A stretch of 63,077 bases of DNA from an uncultured Phycisphaerales bacterium (GCA_949373145.1 CASICI010000008.1:1-63077), one strand, 5' to 3'; shown: positions 1-8,909, numbered from the stretch's first letter. The notes: generated by a model not told the origin, from the sequence alone. Program-made: numbers and translations.

Positions 1-1226
1 GAAAAAGCCCCATCTACGAACCTGGTCTTTCGGAGATGATCACACGAAATGCCGGGGCCGATCGCCTGCACTTCACCACCGACAAGGCTGCGGCCTATGC
101 GGACGCTGAAGCGATCTTCATCTGCGTGGGAACGCCCAGCGACAAGGACGGCTCGGCCGATCTTCAGTACGTGCTCAGAGTGGCCGCCGACATCGCGGAG
201 GCGATCGATGCGCTTGGTCCGAACCAGACCCCCAAGATGGTCGTCGTCAAGAGCACCGTTCCGGTGGGGACGAGTCACAAGGTCCGTGATCTCATCAAGG
301 AGAAGACGGATGCTCCGTTCTGGATCGCGGACAACCCGGAGTTTCTCAAGGAAGGCGCCGCGATCGACGACTTCATGAAGCCAGACAGAGTGGTGTGCGG
401 CATCGAGGACGACGGCGCTTCGGAACTGATGATGGCGCTCTACGAACCCTTCGTGCGCCAGGGAAATCCGATCCACCTCATGGACGTGCGAAGCGCCGAG
501 ATGGTCAAGTACGCTTCCAACGCCATGCTGGCCTGCAAGATCTCCTTCGTGAACGAGCTGGCCACCCTGTGCGAACATTACGACGCGGACGTCAAACGCG
601 TGCGCGAAGGCATGTGCGCGGACAAGCGGATTGGAAACCAGTTCCTCTATCCGGGTCTTGGTTATGGCGGAAGCTGTTTTCCCAAGGACACGCTTGCCGT
701 CTGCGGCATGGGCAAGGCCGTGGGCTTCGAATGCGAATTGAACGAAGCGGTTCACCGGGTCAACTCGGCCCATCGACTCCGTTTCTGGGACAAGATCGAA
801 AACCACTTCGAAGGCAGCCTCGCCGGACGAAAGATCGCATTCTGGGGCGTGGCCTTCAAACCCAACACCGACGACATCCGTGAAGCACCCTCGATGACCC
901 TGATGCGACTGGCACTCGAGGCCGGTGCCACCTGTCGAGCGTTCGATCCGGTTGCGATGGAGAATCTCGCAAGCGAGATGCCGGAAGTGGAACAGGCGAC
1001 TTCGCAGTACGACTGCCTCGACGGCTGTGATGCACTGGTCATCGCCACGGAATGGAATGAATTCAGAACGCCTGATTTCAACGAGATCAGCAACCGTCTG
1101 AGCGCGCCCCTGATCTTCGACGGCCGCAACCTCTATCGTGCGGTCACGATGAAGGAACTCGGATTCACGTACTACTCGGTGGGCCGGCCGGTGGTGCGAG
1201 CCACCGCGGACTCGAAGACCAGTTGA
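1..1226 (+). CDS. ugd: UDP-glucose 6-dehydrogenase, 5'-truncated by window edge
   Basis: Oxidises UDP-glucose to UDP-glucuronate with two NAD+ in the cytoplasm, for polysaccharide precursors. The frame is open from base 3, where it reads KSPIYEPGLSE, a stretch that follows the N-terminal Rossmann nucleotide-binding region. The true start and roughly the first 50-60 residues therefore lie left of the window, and the ATG at 36 is internal. Visible hallmarks are the VGTPSDKDGSAD stretch, the STVPVGTS segment and the catalytic-cysteine motif GYGGSCFPKDT, with the Cys codon at 675-677. The C-terminal UDP-binding domain contains AFKPNTDDIREAP. Assignment is firm. UDP-ManNAc dehydrogenase is less likely because of the GYGGSCFPKD and DDIREAPS signatures. 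Confidence 0.93.
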   Translation, partial: KSPIYEPGLSEMITRNAGADRLHFTTDKAAAYADAEAIFICVGTPSDKDGSADLQYVLRVAADIAEAIDALGPNQTPKMVVVKSTVPVGTSHKVRDLIKEKTDAPFWIADNPEFLKEGAAIDDFMKPDRVVCGIEDDGASELMMALYEPFVRQGNPIHLMDVRSAEMVKYASNAMLACKISFVNELATLCEHYDADVKRVREGMCADKRIGNQFLYPGLGYGGSCFPKDTLAVCGMGKAVGFECELNEAVHRVNSAHRLRFWDKIENHFEGSLAGRKIAFWGVAFKPNTDDIREAPSMTLMRLALEAGATCRAFDPVAMENLASEMPEVEQATSQYDCLDGCDALVIATEWNEFRTPDFNEISNRLSAPLIFDGRNLYRAVTMKELGFTYYSVGRPVVRATADSKTS

Positions 1227-1253
1227 AAGATGCCGAAAGGCACGGGTTGATCC

Positions 1254-1928
1254 ATGTCGAAGATCGTGATTGAAAAAACGGGCGGAACGAATCAGAGTTC
1301 CGAACTGATTCTCGATTTCGAGCTCGACACGTCACGCAGCTACACGATAGGTCGCCACCCCAGCAATGACGTCCAGATCGACCATGCTGCGATCAGCCGC
1401 ATGCACGCGTTGATCTTCCACCACTCTGAAAAGTGGATGATCGCGGACCTCGATTCCACCAAGGGGCTTTCCCTGAACGGTGAACGCATTCGGTGCACGG
1501 CGTTCTCGGATGAGATGTGCGTGACGATGGGCCCGGCCCGATTCTGGTTCGCGCAGGGACCGGAACACGGCAGCGACCCTCCCCGCGGGACCGAGACCCA
1601 CGTCGACGTCCTTCAGCTTGAAATGGCTTCCGATGAGCGAAAGCCGATTCAAAAGCAGGCCTTCTGCCTCGCTGGTTTTCGCAATATCAGCGTGGGATCC
1701 GATTCCCAATGCGACATCCGGCTGCAGAATCCCGGAGTGAAACCACTCCATGCCATCATCTTTCGCCGCAACGACCAATGGTTCGTGACCTCGACCGACA
1801 ACAGCGTCATCGAGTCTCGAAGCACGGACGGGCGAACGGATGGAACGTTCATGGAACTGGGAGATGACCGAGTTGGGGCCTGCGGATGCCTTGTTTTCTC
1901 GCTCATTCGAGCGATGCCGATCAGTTGA
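1254..1928 (+). CDS. Protein with two forkhead-associated (FHA) domains
   Basis: A 224-residue soluble protein made almost entirely of two FHA folds, which bind phosphothreonine peptides. The first, about residues 25-100, has the classical signature IGRHPSNDVQID followed by ISRMHA and STKGLSLNGERI, so its phosphopeptide-binding Arg, Ser and Asn are in place. The second, about 135-220, is degenerate: ISVGSDSQCDIRL and PLHAIIF are recognisable, but the GR and SxxH residues are changed, so it may be structural only. There is no signal peptide or transmembrane segment. It starts 27 bases after the UDP-glucose dehydrogenase stop, so it may be co-transcribed. Its partner kinase is not visible here. 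Confidence 0.85.
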   Translation: MSKIVIEKTGGTNQSSELILDFELDTSRSYTIGRHPSNDVQIDHAAISRMHALIFHHSEKWMIADLDSTKGLSLNGERIRCTAFSDEMCVTMGPARFWFAQGPEHGSDPPRGTETHVDVLQLEMASDERKPIQKQAFCLAGFRNISVGSDSQCDIRLQNPGVKPLHAIIFRRNDQWFVTSTDNSVIESRSTDGRTDGTFMELGDDRVGACGCLVFSLIRAMPIS

Positions 1929-1952
1929 ATGATGAGTTTGAAATGAAAAAAG

Positions 1953-1967
1953 CCCTCCCAGAGGGCG
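1953..1967. terminator. Small GC hairpin flanked by an A-run
   Basis: GCCCTC-CCA-GAGGGC forms a 6-bp stem preceded by six A on the plus strand. Read on the minus strand it is stem plus U-run. It follows the FHA gene, but on the plus strand it lacks a T-tract, so its role is uncertain. The rest of the 258-base gap up to the HU gene holds only the promoter at 2106-2134. Confidence 0.35.
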
Positions 1968-2105
1968 CTTCCACCTCCCCGCCAGGGCGTGAAATCGAAG
2001 CAAAAACACCTTGAAATCCATGTGTTTCAAGATCTTTAAAAAATGTCATGTTTTTGCCACGTTGATGAAAAGTGCGAAAAGCACTGTTTTTTATGACTGA
2101 TCGGC

Positions 2106-2134
2106 TTGTCCTTCTCGTCAGGAGCAGATACTTT
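2106..2134 (+). promoter_or_regulatory. Candidate sigma-70-type promoter of the HU-like gene
   Basis: TTGTCC at 2106-2111, a 17-base spacer, then TACTTT at 2129-2134. This leaves a leader of about 45 bases ending in an AAAGGA ribosome site 9 bases before the ATG at 2187. Confidence 0.5.
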
Positions 2135-2186
2135 CCGCGCACCTACCTGATGTCAAGGAAGGGCCAACGCGAAAGGATTCAGCACC

Positions 2187-2666
2187 ATGGCGAAGAAGAC
2201 CACGAAGAAGAAGACCACCAAGAAGAAGACGACTGTTCGCAAGGCGGCTCGCCGCCCAGCCAAGAAGGCTGCGAAGAGAACCACGACTGCAGCCAAGAAG
2301 AAGACCACACGTCGCACGACCGCCAAGCCCAAGGCAAAGGCAGCGACCGGTCCCAAGAAGATCACCGCTTCGGCAACGCCTCGAACGCGAAGCCAGCAGC
2401 TGACCGCGATCGCGGACTCCTGCGAGATGACCAGAAAGCAGGTCACGCACGTGTTCGACGCACTCGAACAGATGTGTGTCGCCGACCTGAAGAAGAGCGG
2501 CATCGTGAAGTTCATGGGCATGAAGCTCACCGTCAAGAAGGCACCTGCGAAGCCCCGTCGCAAGGGCGTCAACCCCTTCACCGGTGAAGAGCAGTGGTTC
2601 GCTGCCAAGCCAGCTTCCAAGAAGGTCCGCGCACGCGCCCTCAAGAAGCTCAACGACCAGGTCTGA
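2187..2666 (+). CDS. HU-family DNA-binding protein with lysine-rich histone H1-like tail
   Basis: A 159-residue nucleoid protein. Residues 1 to about 72 are an extremely basic low-complexity arm built from KKTTKKK, KKAAKR and TTRRTTAKPKAK repeats, like eukaryotic H1 tails. Residues about 75-155 match the HU/IHF fold: two helices (SQQLTAIADSCEMTRKQVTH), the VADLKKSGIVKFMGM strand region and a DNA-binding arm containing KGVNPFTGEEQWF. Normal HU is about 90 residues, so the tail nearly doubles the protein. The start is fixed by an AAAGGA site 9 bases upstream and a promoter at 2106-2134. A strong terminator follows, so it is monocistronic. Family assignment is firm. Chromatin compaction is inferred. 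Confidence 0.88.
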   Translation: MAKKTTKKKTTKKKTTVRKAARRPAKKAAKRTTTAAKKKTTRRTTAKPKAKAATGPKKITASATPRTRSQQLTAIADSCEMTRKQVTHVFDALEQMCVADLKKSGIVKFMGMKLTVKKAPAKPRRKGVNPFTGEEQWFAAKPASKKVRARALKKLNDQV

Positions 2667-2703
2667 GTTGATTCGCGCTTGCCGCGAAACAACACGAGAA
2701 CAC

Positions 2704-2734
2704 GAACAGCCCCGTGCCTCGCACGGGGCTGTTC
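2704..2734. terminator. Bidirectional rho-independent terminator
   Basis: A perfect 14-bp stem (GAACAGCCCCGTGC, loop CTC, then its complement), followed on the plus strand by CTTGTT. It lies between the convergent HU-like and serpin genes and can serve both. Confidence 0.88.
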
Positions 2735-2750
2735 CTTGTTCGAGTCTCGT

Positions 2751-4025
2751 TCAGCCGTCGCGGGGCTCGCTCACACGTCCCATGAAAAGAATCGCGCCGG
2801 TGCTGTTTTCACGGATCAGAAACATGAAGGGTCGATCCGCTCGAAAGACGACCGTCGGAGACTCGGGCTTCCTGGGAGCGCCACGTCCGACAAGTGTGAC
2901 CACGGTCACCACCACGGCCTCGGTGCCACCTTCATGAAAATCGATCTTCGCATCCTGAAGAACCTTGTCGATCTGCAATTGGTCGGCGGTCGTGATGCCG
3001 GAGAAATCCGCATCGTTCTGAAACGGAAGGGAGAGCCCCAATGCCTGAAGATGTTCGCCGAGAGCGATGTTCGATGCGATCGAGAAACGTGGCAGATGAA
3101 CCGAAATCATCGCTTGCGACAGACCTTCCAGCCGCTTCTCGAGTTCGGGTCCGGTGAGACCCCTCTCAAAGCGCCTCAGTGCGTCGATCGATCCATCGGA
3201 CCCGGAGACTCCCGGTGCCGGCAGAAGGATGAAGGCCGATGCTCCACCACCCTCGTAGGGCATTTCAAGAATCCGGATGTCGTCCCACGTGCCATGTCGG
3301 AGGACCGTGTCCATTCGCATGGTGGGGACGTCGATTCGAGTGCCGTCCATGAGTTCGAAAGGCGCTTTCACGGTGCGTTCCGGATCGAACTGCTGTGCCC
3401 AGGACGCCTTGAAGAGGAGCGTGTTGATGACCAGCAATCGAAGAAGTGGATTGGAAAAAGCCTCCGCGGGAAGTTCGGCGGCTCCATCGGTCCGATCACG
3501 CACCCACGCACGGACATCTTCGCGCGCCGCAGGCGACCGAAAGTCGACGTTGAAGACTTCGGCATCGAAATCGGTTCGCACACTGGTCTCGAAGGCCTTC
3601 TGCAGGGGAAGCTGACTCCAGAGACCGTTGTCCGACTTGTAGGTCACGAAATCGGTGTTGAGCCGTGCGACCGCCTCGCGCAACCGACGAAATCGTGCCC
3701 CCAGGTCCGCACCTTCTTGCGGGAAACCAAGCACCTGCGCCATCTGCTTCGCGGTGGCTCCGCCTGCCCCTTCGAAACAGAGTGCAAGCGCTTCCGACAC
3801 TCCGTTGGGCGCAAAGAAGAGGTTTCCCTCTCCTTTGATCTGCTTGTAGAGCTCGAGCGCGAAGTGGGTGTTGCCTCCGACCAACGCCTCGATCGATGTC
3901 GTTTCGGGTGGAAGAGACGAGATCGGAACATTCGGTTGAACCGGTGGGTCATCGGCGAAACACGTCGGGGCCGCCGTGCTGGTGCTCAGGAGAAGGACGT
4001 TCAAGATCCGACGAAATGTCACCAT
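2751..4025 (-). CDS. Secreted serpin (serine protease inhibitor)
   Basis: A 424-residue serpin with an N-terminal signal peptide (hydrophobic LNVLLLSTSTAA, likely cut before DDPPVQ), so it acts outside the cytoplasm as a suicide inhibitor of proteases. Serpin landmarks include NTHFALELYKQIKGEGNLFFAP near the N-terminus, LLVINTLLFKASW, and the C-terminal FRADRPFMFLIRENSTG. The reactive-centre hinge starts at Glu365 (EGGTEA), and counting 17 residues places P1-P1' at Arg381-Gly382, which predicts inhibition of trypsin-like enzymes. The P11-P6 hinge residues are bulky (VVVTVV) instead of Ala/Gly, so loop insertion may be slow. An AGGAG site lies 7 bases before the ATG. It is a lone minus-strand gene with a terminator behind it. 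Confidence 0.93.
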   Translation of the reverse strand: MVTFRRILNVLLLSTSTAAPTCFADDPPVQPNVPISSLPPETTSIEALVGGNTHFALELYKQIKGEGNLFFAPNGVSEALALCFEGAGGATAKQMAQVLGFPQEGADLGARFRRLREAVARLNTDFVTYKSDNGLWSQLPLQKAFETSVRTDFDAEVFNVDFRSPAAREDVRAWVRDRTDGAAELPAEAFSNPLLRLLVINTLLFKASWAQQFDPERTVKAPFELMDGTRIDVPTMRMDTVLRHGTWDDIRILEMPYEGGGASAFILLPAPGVSGSDGSIDALRRFERGLTGPELEKRLEGLSQAMISVHLPRFSIASNIALGEHLQALGLSLPFQNDADFSGITTADQLQIDKVLQDAKIDFHEGGTEAVVVTVVTLVGRGAPRKPESPTVVFRADRPFMFLIRENSTGAILFMGRVSEPRDG

Positions 4026-4057
4026 GATGGAGCTCCTGTGTTCAGAATTCGTTCAGC

Positions 4058-4897
4058 CTAGGAACGCTCCAGCATCTCGATTGTTGCACGCAGATCCAAA
4101 TTCGCTTTTCTGAGACTGCTCGCCGCGTCTTCACGAGAGAGTCCGGGGAAGAGACGACGAAGAATCCGGATCGCACGGTCGAAAAGCTTCGTATTGGTGG
4201 CACGCATGTCGATCATCAGTCCGCTGCGAACCTTTCCCAGCTGCGCGAAAGCCACGGTGGTGATCGTGTTGAGCGCCAATTTGGTCACCGAACCGGCCTT
4301 GAGCCGAGTGGAGCCCGTGAGAAGCTCGGGACCCGTTTCCAGCACGATCAGATGACGACAGCCGTTCGGTGCCTTCCGAGGGGCGCACGTGATCATCGCG
4401 CCAACGGCACCGAGACGATCCGCTTCCTCGATCGCGCCCAGGACGTAGGGCGTGGTACCACCCGCCGCGATGCCCACGAGCACGTCGTCAGCTCCCGGCG
4501 AAAGACGATGCAGTGCGTCGTGAGCACCGTGAAAGTCGTCTTCAAGACCTTCACTCGAAGTTCTCAGTGCGGTGTCACCACCGGCGATGAGTCCGATGAC
4601 GCTGGCGGGGTCGATGTTGAAGGTCGGAGGACATTCCGAGGCATCAAGGACGCCCAGGCGTCCGCTGGTGCCCGCTCCGACGTAGATCAGTCGACCACCG
4701 GTGCGGAGTGCCTTCACCACGGCTTCGATCAGAGGGGCCAACTGAGGGCCTGCACGGCGCAATGATTCGACGACCTGCTCGTGATCCTCCGCGATCCACT
4801 CGATCGATTCCTCGATCGAAGCGGAGCCGAGATCACGGCCACTGAGATGTTCGACCTCGGTGAGGACGTGCGAACGATCGGGCGGAAGCTCGCTCAC
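4058..4897 (-). CDS. murQ: N-acetylmuramic acid 6-phosphate etherase
   Basis: Cleaves the lactyl ether of MurNAc-6-phosphate to give GlcNAc-6-phosphate and D-lactate in peptidoglycan recycling. The 279-residue protein has the SIS sugar-isomerase fold and the MurQ signature IYVGAGTSGRLGVLDASECP, followed by the GIAAGGTTPYVLGAIEEA region, SVTKLALN, and a C-terminal helical (UBA-like) tail. The start is taken as GTG at 4897 because it forms a GTGA overlap with the upstream peptidase stop. The longer frame beginning at 5050 adds sequence unlike the family. A planctomycete with murQ implies handling of MurNAc, whether its own or scavenged. Confidence 0.92.
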   Translation of the reverse strand: MSELPPDRSHVLTEVEHLSGRDLGSASIEESIEWIAEDHEQVVESLRRAGPQLAPLIEAVVKALRTGGRLIYVGAGTSGRLGVLDASECPPTFNIDPASVIGLIAGGDTALRTSSEGLEDDFHGAHDALHRLSPGADDVLVGIAAGGTTPYVLGAIEEADRLGAVGAMITCAPRKAPNGCRHLIVLETGPELLTGSTRLKAGSVTKLALNTITTVAFAQLGKVRSGLMIDMRATNTKLFDRAIRILRRLFPGLSREDAASSLRKANLDLRATIEMLERS

Positions 4898-7020
4898 GGC
4901 GCGCCCTGTTCGGAACCGACCAGGTGATCCACGAGAAACGACCACTTCGCGGAACGGAAGGCCGGGGAGTAGATGCCGTGTGCGCTGTCCGGAAAGAACT
5001 GCATCTCGAAGGGAATGTCGAGACTCTGAAGCGCACTGGCAAGCTGCCAAGCGTTCGAGGGATGGACGTTGTCATCCACCATGCCGTGCAGGAGGAGGAA
5101 CTCCCCTTCGAGGTTGCGGGCGAGCTTCACGCAGCTTCCGGCGTCGTAGTTCCCGGCATTCTCAGCGGGCGTGCGCATGTACCGCTCGGTGTAGATCGTG
5201 TCGTAGTTGCGCCAGTCGGTGACCGGAGCCCCCGCCACCGCCACCGTGAAGGTGTCCGGATGTCGCAGCACCGCGAGAGCGCTCATGTAGCCGCCGTAGG
5301 AGTGACCGGTGATTCCGACGCGTTCGGGATCAAGCCAGTCGTGGCGCTCGAGAAGCGTCTTCACGCCGTGGGCCTGGTCATCGAGGTCGGTCAGTCCCAG
5401 CTTGAGATAGGTCGCGCCTTCGAAGGCCTTGCCTCGCCCTTCCGTTCCACGATTGTCGATCTGAACCATCACGAATCCGAACTCGGTCATCGCATCGGAG
5501 ACCGAAAATCGATTGGTGATCGCACTGGATTCGGGACCACCGTAGACATCGACCAGAATCGGCCATGCCTTCGAGGTGTCGAAATCACGCGGGTAGTGAA
5601 TGCGACCGAAGCAGGTCTCGCTTCCATCCTCGGTGACGAATTCGAAGAGTTCCGATGGGCGCCTCCCGGAGTCGACGAGCCTGGAGGTGTCGGTCTCCGC
5701 AAGGACCAGTGGATCGGTGACTCCGGCGCAGTAGACCATCAATGCGGGCGGGGCGTCCCAGGCCTGACCGAGCGCCACGGTCGCGGAGAGATCGGGTGCG
5801 ACGGAGAAGTTGGAATGGGTGAGTCCGTCACTGGTCAGGCGCATGTGTCCCCCACCGTCGAAGTCGACGGCATGAAGATGGACGTTAAGTGGATGAGCTC
5901 CACCGTTGCCGCTGAAGATCAGACGACCACCACCCGGCAATTCGGGATCTTCACGAACCTCGACGATCGAACTGGATGGAAAGTCGGCCGGGCCGAGCAC
6001 CGCAAGCAGGCCATCCTCGATGTCCCAGAGCTCATAGGTCTTGAAGCCGGAACGCTCGGAAGACCAGATGAAACGTCGTCCGTCCTCGAGCCATCTCATC
6101 TCGGGATCGTGCGCCACCCAGGTGGGCTGGCTCTCGGAGATGAGCGTGCGAGAAGCGCCGCTGGTGGGATCGATCACCAGAAGCTCCAACTGATTCTGCA
6201 GCCGGTTCATGCGAAGAGAGGTCAGGAATCTCGAATCGGGTGAGAAGGCGACGCGATACAGGTACTGATCCGACTCCTCGCCCACCTGCGCCGTGATCGT
6301 CTTTCCCGAATCGATGTCGTAGACACGCAGTCCCGCGATGGGGTTGGCATCGCCGGGCTTGGGGTAGGCCTCGTCCATGATCGTGGTTCGAAGCTCGGTC
6401 AATCCGGAGAGCAGGAAGTAGTCGGGCACTTCGGAGACATCGAACGCGTAGAACGCGAGGGACTTCTCGTCGGGTGAGAACCACATGGCACTCGACTGAT
6501 CAAGTTCCTCACCGTAGACCCAGCTTGCCGTGCCGAAGCGCATCCGATCGGTTCCTTCGGTGGTGATGGCACGAGTGACGTCGGTCTCGTCGATCAGAAG
6601 AACGTTGTTGTCCTCATGAACCGCGGTCCAGGTCTCGTTCGGCGAGACGACCCGAGTCGCCTGACGACCGCGTGCGGGGCCGCTCCACCGTCTTCTTCGA
6701 CCATCCTCGCCATCTGACTTCTTCGTGGCTCGGGGGACGTCGAGGTCCGAAGCATCCTCTCGAATCTCACAGGTCTGGAGATCCACCACGGTCCACTCGC
6801 CGTCGATTCGTACGAACGCGAGCCCGGCATCGAGATCCCATCTGACGCTTCGGGTGCCGACCGGAGTCATCAGACGTCGCGATTCCATGCTTGCGGCATT
6901 GACTTCCCTGGCGCGGGGGATGTCGTTGAAACGATCCCAGTTCGAGGTGGTCTCGGAGACCGATGCCTCGACGATGAAGAACGACAGAAGACAGGGAAGC
7001 ATGAGACGAAACAGGACCAT
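4894..7020 (-). CDS. S9B dipeptidyl peptidase IV-like serine peptidase, exported
   Basis: A 708-residue exported peptidase expected to remove Xaa-Pro or Xaa-Ala dipeptides from peptide N-termini. After a signal peptide (LMLPCLLSFFIVEASVS) comes an eight-bladed propeller of DPPIV_N type (SPDEKSLAFYAFD, FSPDSRFL, RWLEDGRRFIWSSERSG). The alpha/beta-hydrolase domain carries the nucleophile in GHSYGGYMS (Ser574), Asp649 in MVDDNVHP and His681 in DSAHGI. The ATG at 7020 is preferred over the longer frame from 7062 because AAGGAG lies 6 bases upstream of it. It overlaps murQ by 4 bases, so the two are co-translated. The proline-dipeptidase specificity is inferred from the family. Confidence 0.92.
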   Translation of the reverse strand: MVLFRLMLPCLLSFFIVEASVSETTSNWDRFNDIPRAREVNAASMESRRLMTPVGTRSVRWDLDAGLAFVRIDGEWTVVDLQTCEIREDASDLDVPRATKKSDGEDGRRRRWSGPARGRQATRVVSPNETWTAVHEDNNVLLIDETDVTRAITTEGTDRMRFGTASWVYGEELDQSSAMWFSPDEKSLAFYAFDVSEVPDYFLLSGLTELRTTIMDEAYPKPGDANPIAGLRVYDIDSGKTITAQVGEESDQYLYRVAFSPDSRFLTSLRMNRLQNQLELLVIDPTSGASRTLISESQPTWVAHDPEMRWLEDGRRFIWSSERSGFKTYELWDIEDGLLAVLGPADFPSSSIVEVREDPELPGGGRLIFSGNGGAHPLNVHLHAVDFDGGGHMRLTSDGLTHSNFSVAPDLSATVALGQAWDAPPALMVYCAGVTDPLVLAETDTSRLVDSGRRPSELFEFVTEDGSETCFGRIHYPRDFDTSKAWPILVDVYGGPESSAITNRFSVSDAMTEFGFVMVQIDNRGTEGRGKAFEGATYLKLGLTDLDDQAHGVKTLLERHDWLDPERVGITGHSYGGYMSALAVLRHPDTFTVAVAGAPVTDWRNYDTIYTERYMRTPAENAGNYDAGSCVKLARNLEGEFLLLHGMVDDNVHPSNAWQLASALQSLDIPFEMQFFPDSAHGIYSPAFRSAKWSFLVDHLVGSEQGAP

Positions 7021-7058
7021 CGGTCTCTCCTTGGGGTCGTTGACATGTCGGAGACGGA

Positions 7059-7973
7059 TCATTCGAAGCGCGTCGCCGTTCGAAACACATCGAGTCGTTC
7101 TTCAAGCGCCGCCAGGTCGAGCCCACGCAGACCCTCGAGCCCGAAGGCTTCGATCGTGCAGCTCGCGGTGACGGTGCCCCAGGCGAGCGCGGACTTCAAG
7201 GCTTCCAGATCACAGCGATCGACTCGATTGAGATAGGCCATGAAACCGCCCGCGAAACTGTCGCCGGCGCCGGTGGGATCGACCACGCCCTCGAGTGCGA
7301 CCGGGAATGCAGGCATCGTGGCGACACCATCCTCATGAACCAGGATCGCGCCGTGTTCGCCCTTCTTGACGATGACGAATGATGGTCCCATCTCGAGGAT
7401 GCGACGACCCGCCGAGTACGGATTGCCGATGCCGGTGAGCTGCTGGACTTCCGAATCGTTGAGCATCACGCCGTCGACGCGAGCGATGAGCGCGTGAAGA
7501 TCGGCATTGGCGATGTCGATCCAGAGGTCCATCGAATCAAGGACCGTGAGAACGCGGTCGGGAAGCTGATCGAGAAACGAATTCTGCACGCCGGGGTGGG
7601 AATTCGCGAGAAAGACGTACCGACTGTCGCGAAAGGACTCCGGCACCGCGGGCGGTGCCTCTTCGAGCACGCCCAGCTCGGTGAAGAGGGTGTCGCGAAC
7701 GTTCATGTTGTCGTGGTAGCGGCCACCCCAGGCGAAGGTCTGAGACCCACCGCGCTGCTCGAGTCCGGCCAGATCGACCTCGGTGAAGGACGCCAGCACC
7801 GAGCGATGCTCGTCCGGCCAGTCTTCGCCCACCGCGCCGACCAGTCGGACGGGCCCCTGCGCGCTTGCGGCTGCGCTGAAGTAGGCGGCTGAGCCTCCCG
7901 GAACACGCTGTGCGTTTCCAGTGGGCGTTTCGATCGAATCAATTCCAAGCGTTCCGGTGACTATGAGTGACAT
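7059..7973 (-). CDS. PfkB-family carbohydrate/nucleoside kinase
   Basis: A 304-residue ribokinase-fold kinase. The N-terminal VPGGSAAYFSAAAS matches the substrate-binding Gly-Gly region of PfkB kinases. The C-terminal signature DPTGAGDSFAGGF holds the catalytic Asp and anion hole. Middle regions WIDIANADLH and GVMLNDSEV also fit. The substrate cannot be read from sequence; ribose, fructose-phosphate or adenosine-like substrates are all possible. The gene is followed 38 bases later by the S9B peptidase and murQ on the same strand. A TAGACT box only 6 bases before the ATG and no Shine-Dalgarno sequence suggest a leaderless mRNA. Confidence 0.88.
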   Translation of the reverse strand: MSLIVTGTLGIDSIETPTGNAQRVPGGSAAYFSAAASAQGPVRLVGAVGEDWPDEHRSVLASFTEVDLAGLEQRGGSQTFAWGGRYHDNMNVRDTLFTELGVLEEAPPAVPESFRDSRYVFLANSHPGVQNSFLDQLPDRVLTVLDSMDLWIDIANADLHALIARVDGVMLNDSEVQQLTGIGNPYSAGRRILEMGPSFVIVKKGEHGAILVHEDGVATMPAFPVALEGVVDPTGAGDSFAGGFMAYLNRVDRCDLEALKSALAWGTVTASCTIEAFGLEGLRGLDLAALEERLDVFRTATRFE

Positions 7974-7979
7974 GTCTGA

Positions 7980-7985
7980 AGTCTA
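7980..7985 (-). promoter_or_regulatory. -10 box for leaderless PfkB-kinase mRNA
   Basis: TAGACT on the minus strand, 6 bases before the ATG at 7973. There is no purine-rich ribosome site between. Confidence 0.5.
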
Positions 7986-8041
7986 CACGGACGCAGGCTG
8001 CCGGGGCTGAACTGAAGGAAGTTCTTCCGGTCAATCGAGAC

Positions 8042-8902
8042 TCACGCGCGGACGGTCGACTGGGGTCTGGTCGCCAGCTCGAGAGTCTCAGCGAAGAACA
8101 TGCGGGCGACGCCGAGTCCGAACGCGCTTCCGCCCAGTGTGCCACCCACCCAGTCCAGGGGCATGACCCACAGAAGGCGTGGCGCGGTGCCGGCCACGAG
8201 GGCGTCAGACATCGTGCCTGAAAACCCGCTTGCCAGCACGATCTGTGCGAGACCGCCGACGAGAATCGGACCGACGAACAGAAGGACTGGTTGGGTCCGG
8301 GGAAGTGCGAGTCGTCCGATCAGACCACCGACCATGGCCCCCGCGAAGACCGCTCCCAGCACCTGCCCGTTGCTCCAATCGGCCAGCAAGGCCCAGGTCA
8401 CCCCCACGGCGGGGATTCCACAGAGCAGCATCGCGAGGCCGTCACGAGCCAGCATGGACTCGAAGCTGCCTGCCGGCGGGGTGCTGTAGTCGCTGTAGAC
8501 GTCACGGAGCCCTTTCGAAAATCGAAAGACCACGATCGTGAGCACGGCGACGATCGGAATCCAGAGAATGGTCTCGACTCCGAGGGCCCAGATGGAGGCT
8601 TCGGACCACGCGAAGACTTCGACCGTATCGCATCGAAAGGCGATCAGACACACGCCGAAGCCGATGACGAACAGCCCCACCGCGGTGTTGAGCCCCCGAG
8701 ACACGACCCCTCCCAGGGCAAGCAGAATCACCAGCGACAGAAGAAGTCCGAGATCCGCCATGAACGGAGATTGTGCCCCGTGAGCGAGTGGCGAAGGACC
8801 GCCCCAGTCGGACAATCGCCAGGCGATCGCGGGCATGACGATGAATGGCGTGAGAAGAAGTGCGCCGAAGAGAATCATGTATCGCTGGATTGCGTTGATC
8901 AT
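8042..8902 (-). CDS. Polytopic membrane protein of unknown function
   Basis: A 286-residue protein I do not recognise. It has about seven or eight hydrophobic segments, for example YMILFGALLLTPFIVMPAIA near the N-terminus, LGLLLSLVILLALGGVVS, TILWIPIVAVLTIVVF and a Gly-rich C-terminal pair. Loops are short and no catalytic motif stands out, so it is probably a structural or transport-associated inner-membrane protein. It lies 68 bases upstream of the PfkB kinase on the same strand but has its own promoter-like TAGACT 7 bases before the ATG, and it is divergent from the SDR gene at 8970. Confidence 0.7.
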   Translation of the reverse strand: MINAIQRYMILFGALLLTPFIVMPAIAWRLSDWGGPSPLAHGAQSPFMADLGLLLSLVILLALGGVVSRGLNTAVGLFVIGFGVCLIAFRCDTVEVFAWSEASIWALGVETILWIPIVAVLTIVVFRFSKGLRDVYSDYSTPPAGSFESMLARDGLAMLLCGIPAVGVTWALLADWSNGQVLGAVFAGAMVGGLIGRLALPRTQPVLLFVGPILVGGLAQIVLASGFSGTMSDALVAGTAPRLLWVMPLDWVGGTLGGSAFGLGVARMFFAETLELATRPQSTVRA

Positions 8903-8909
8903 GATGCCG

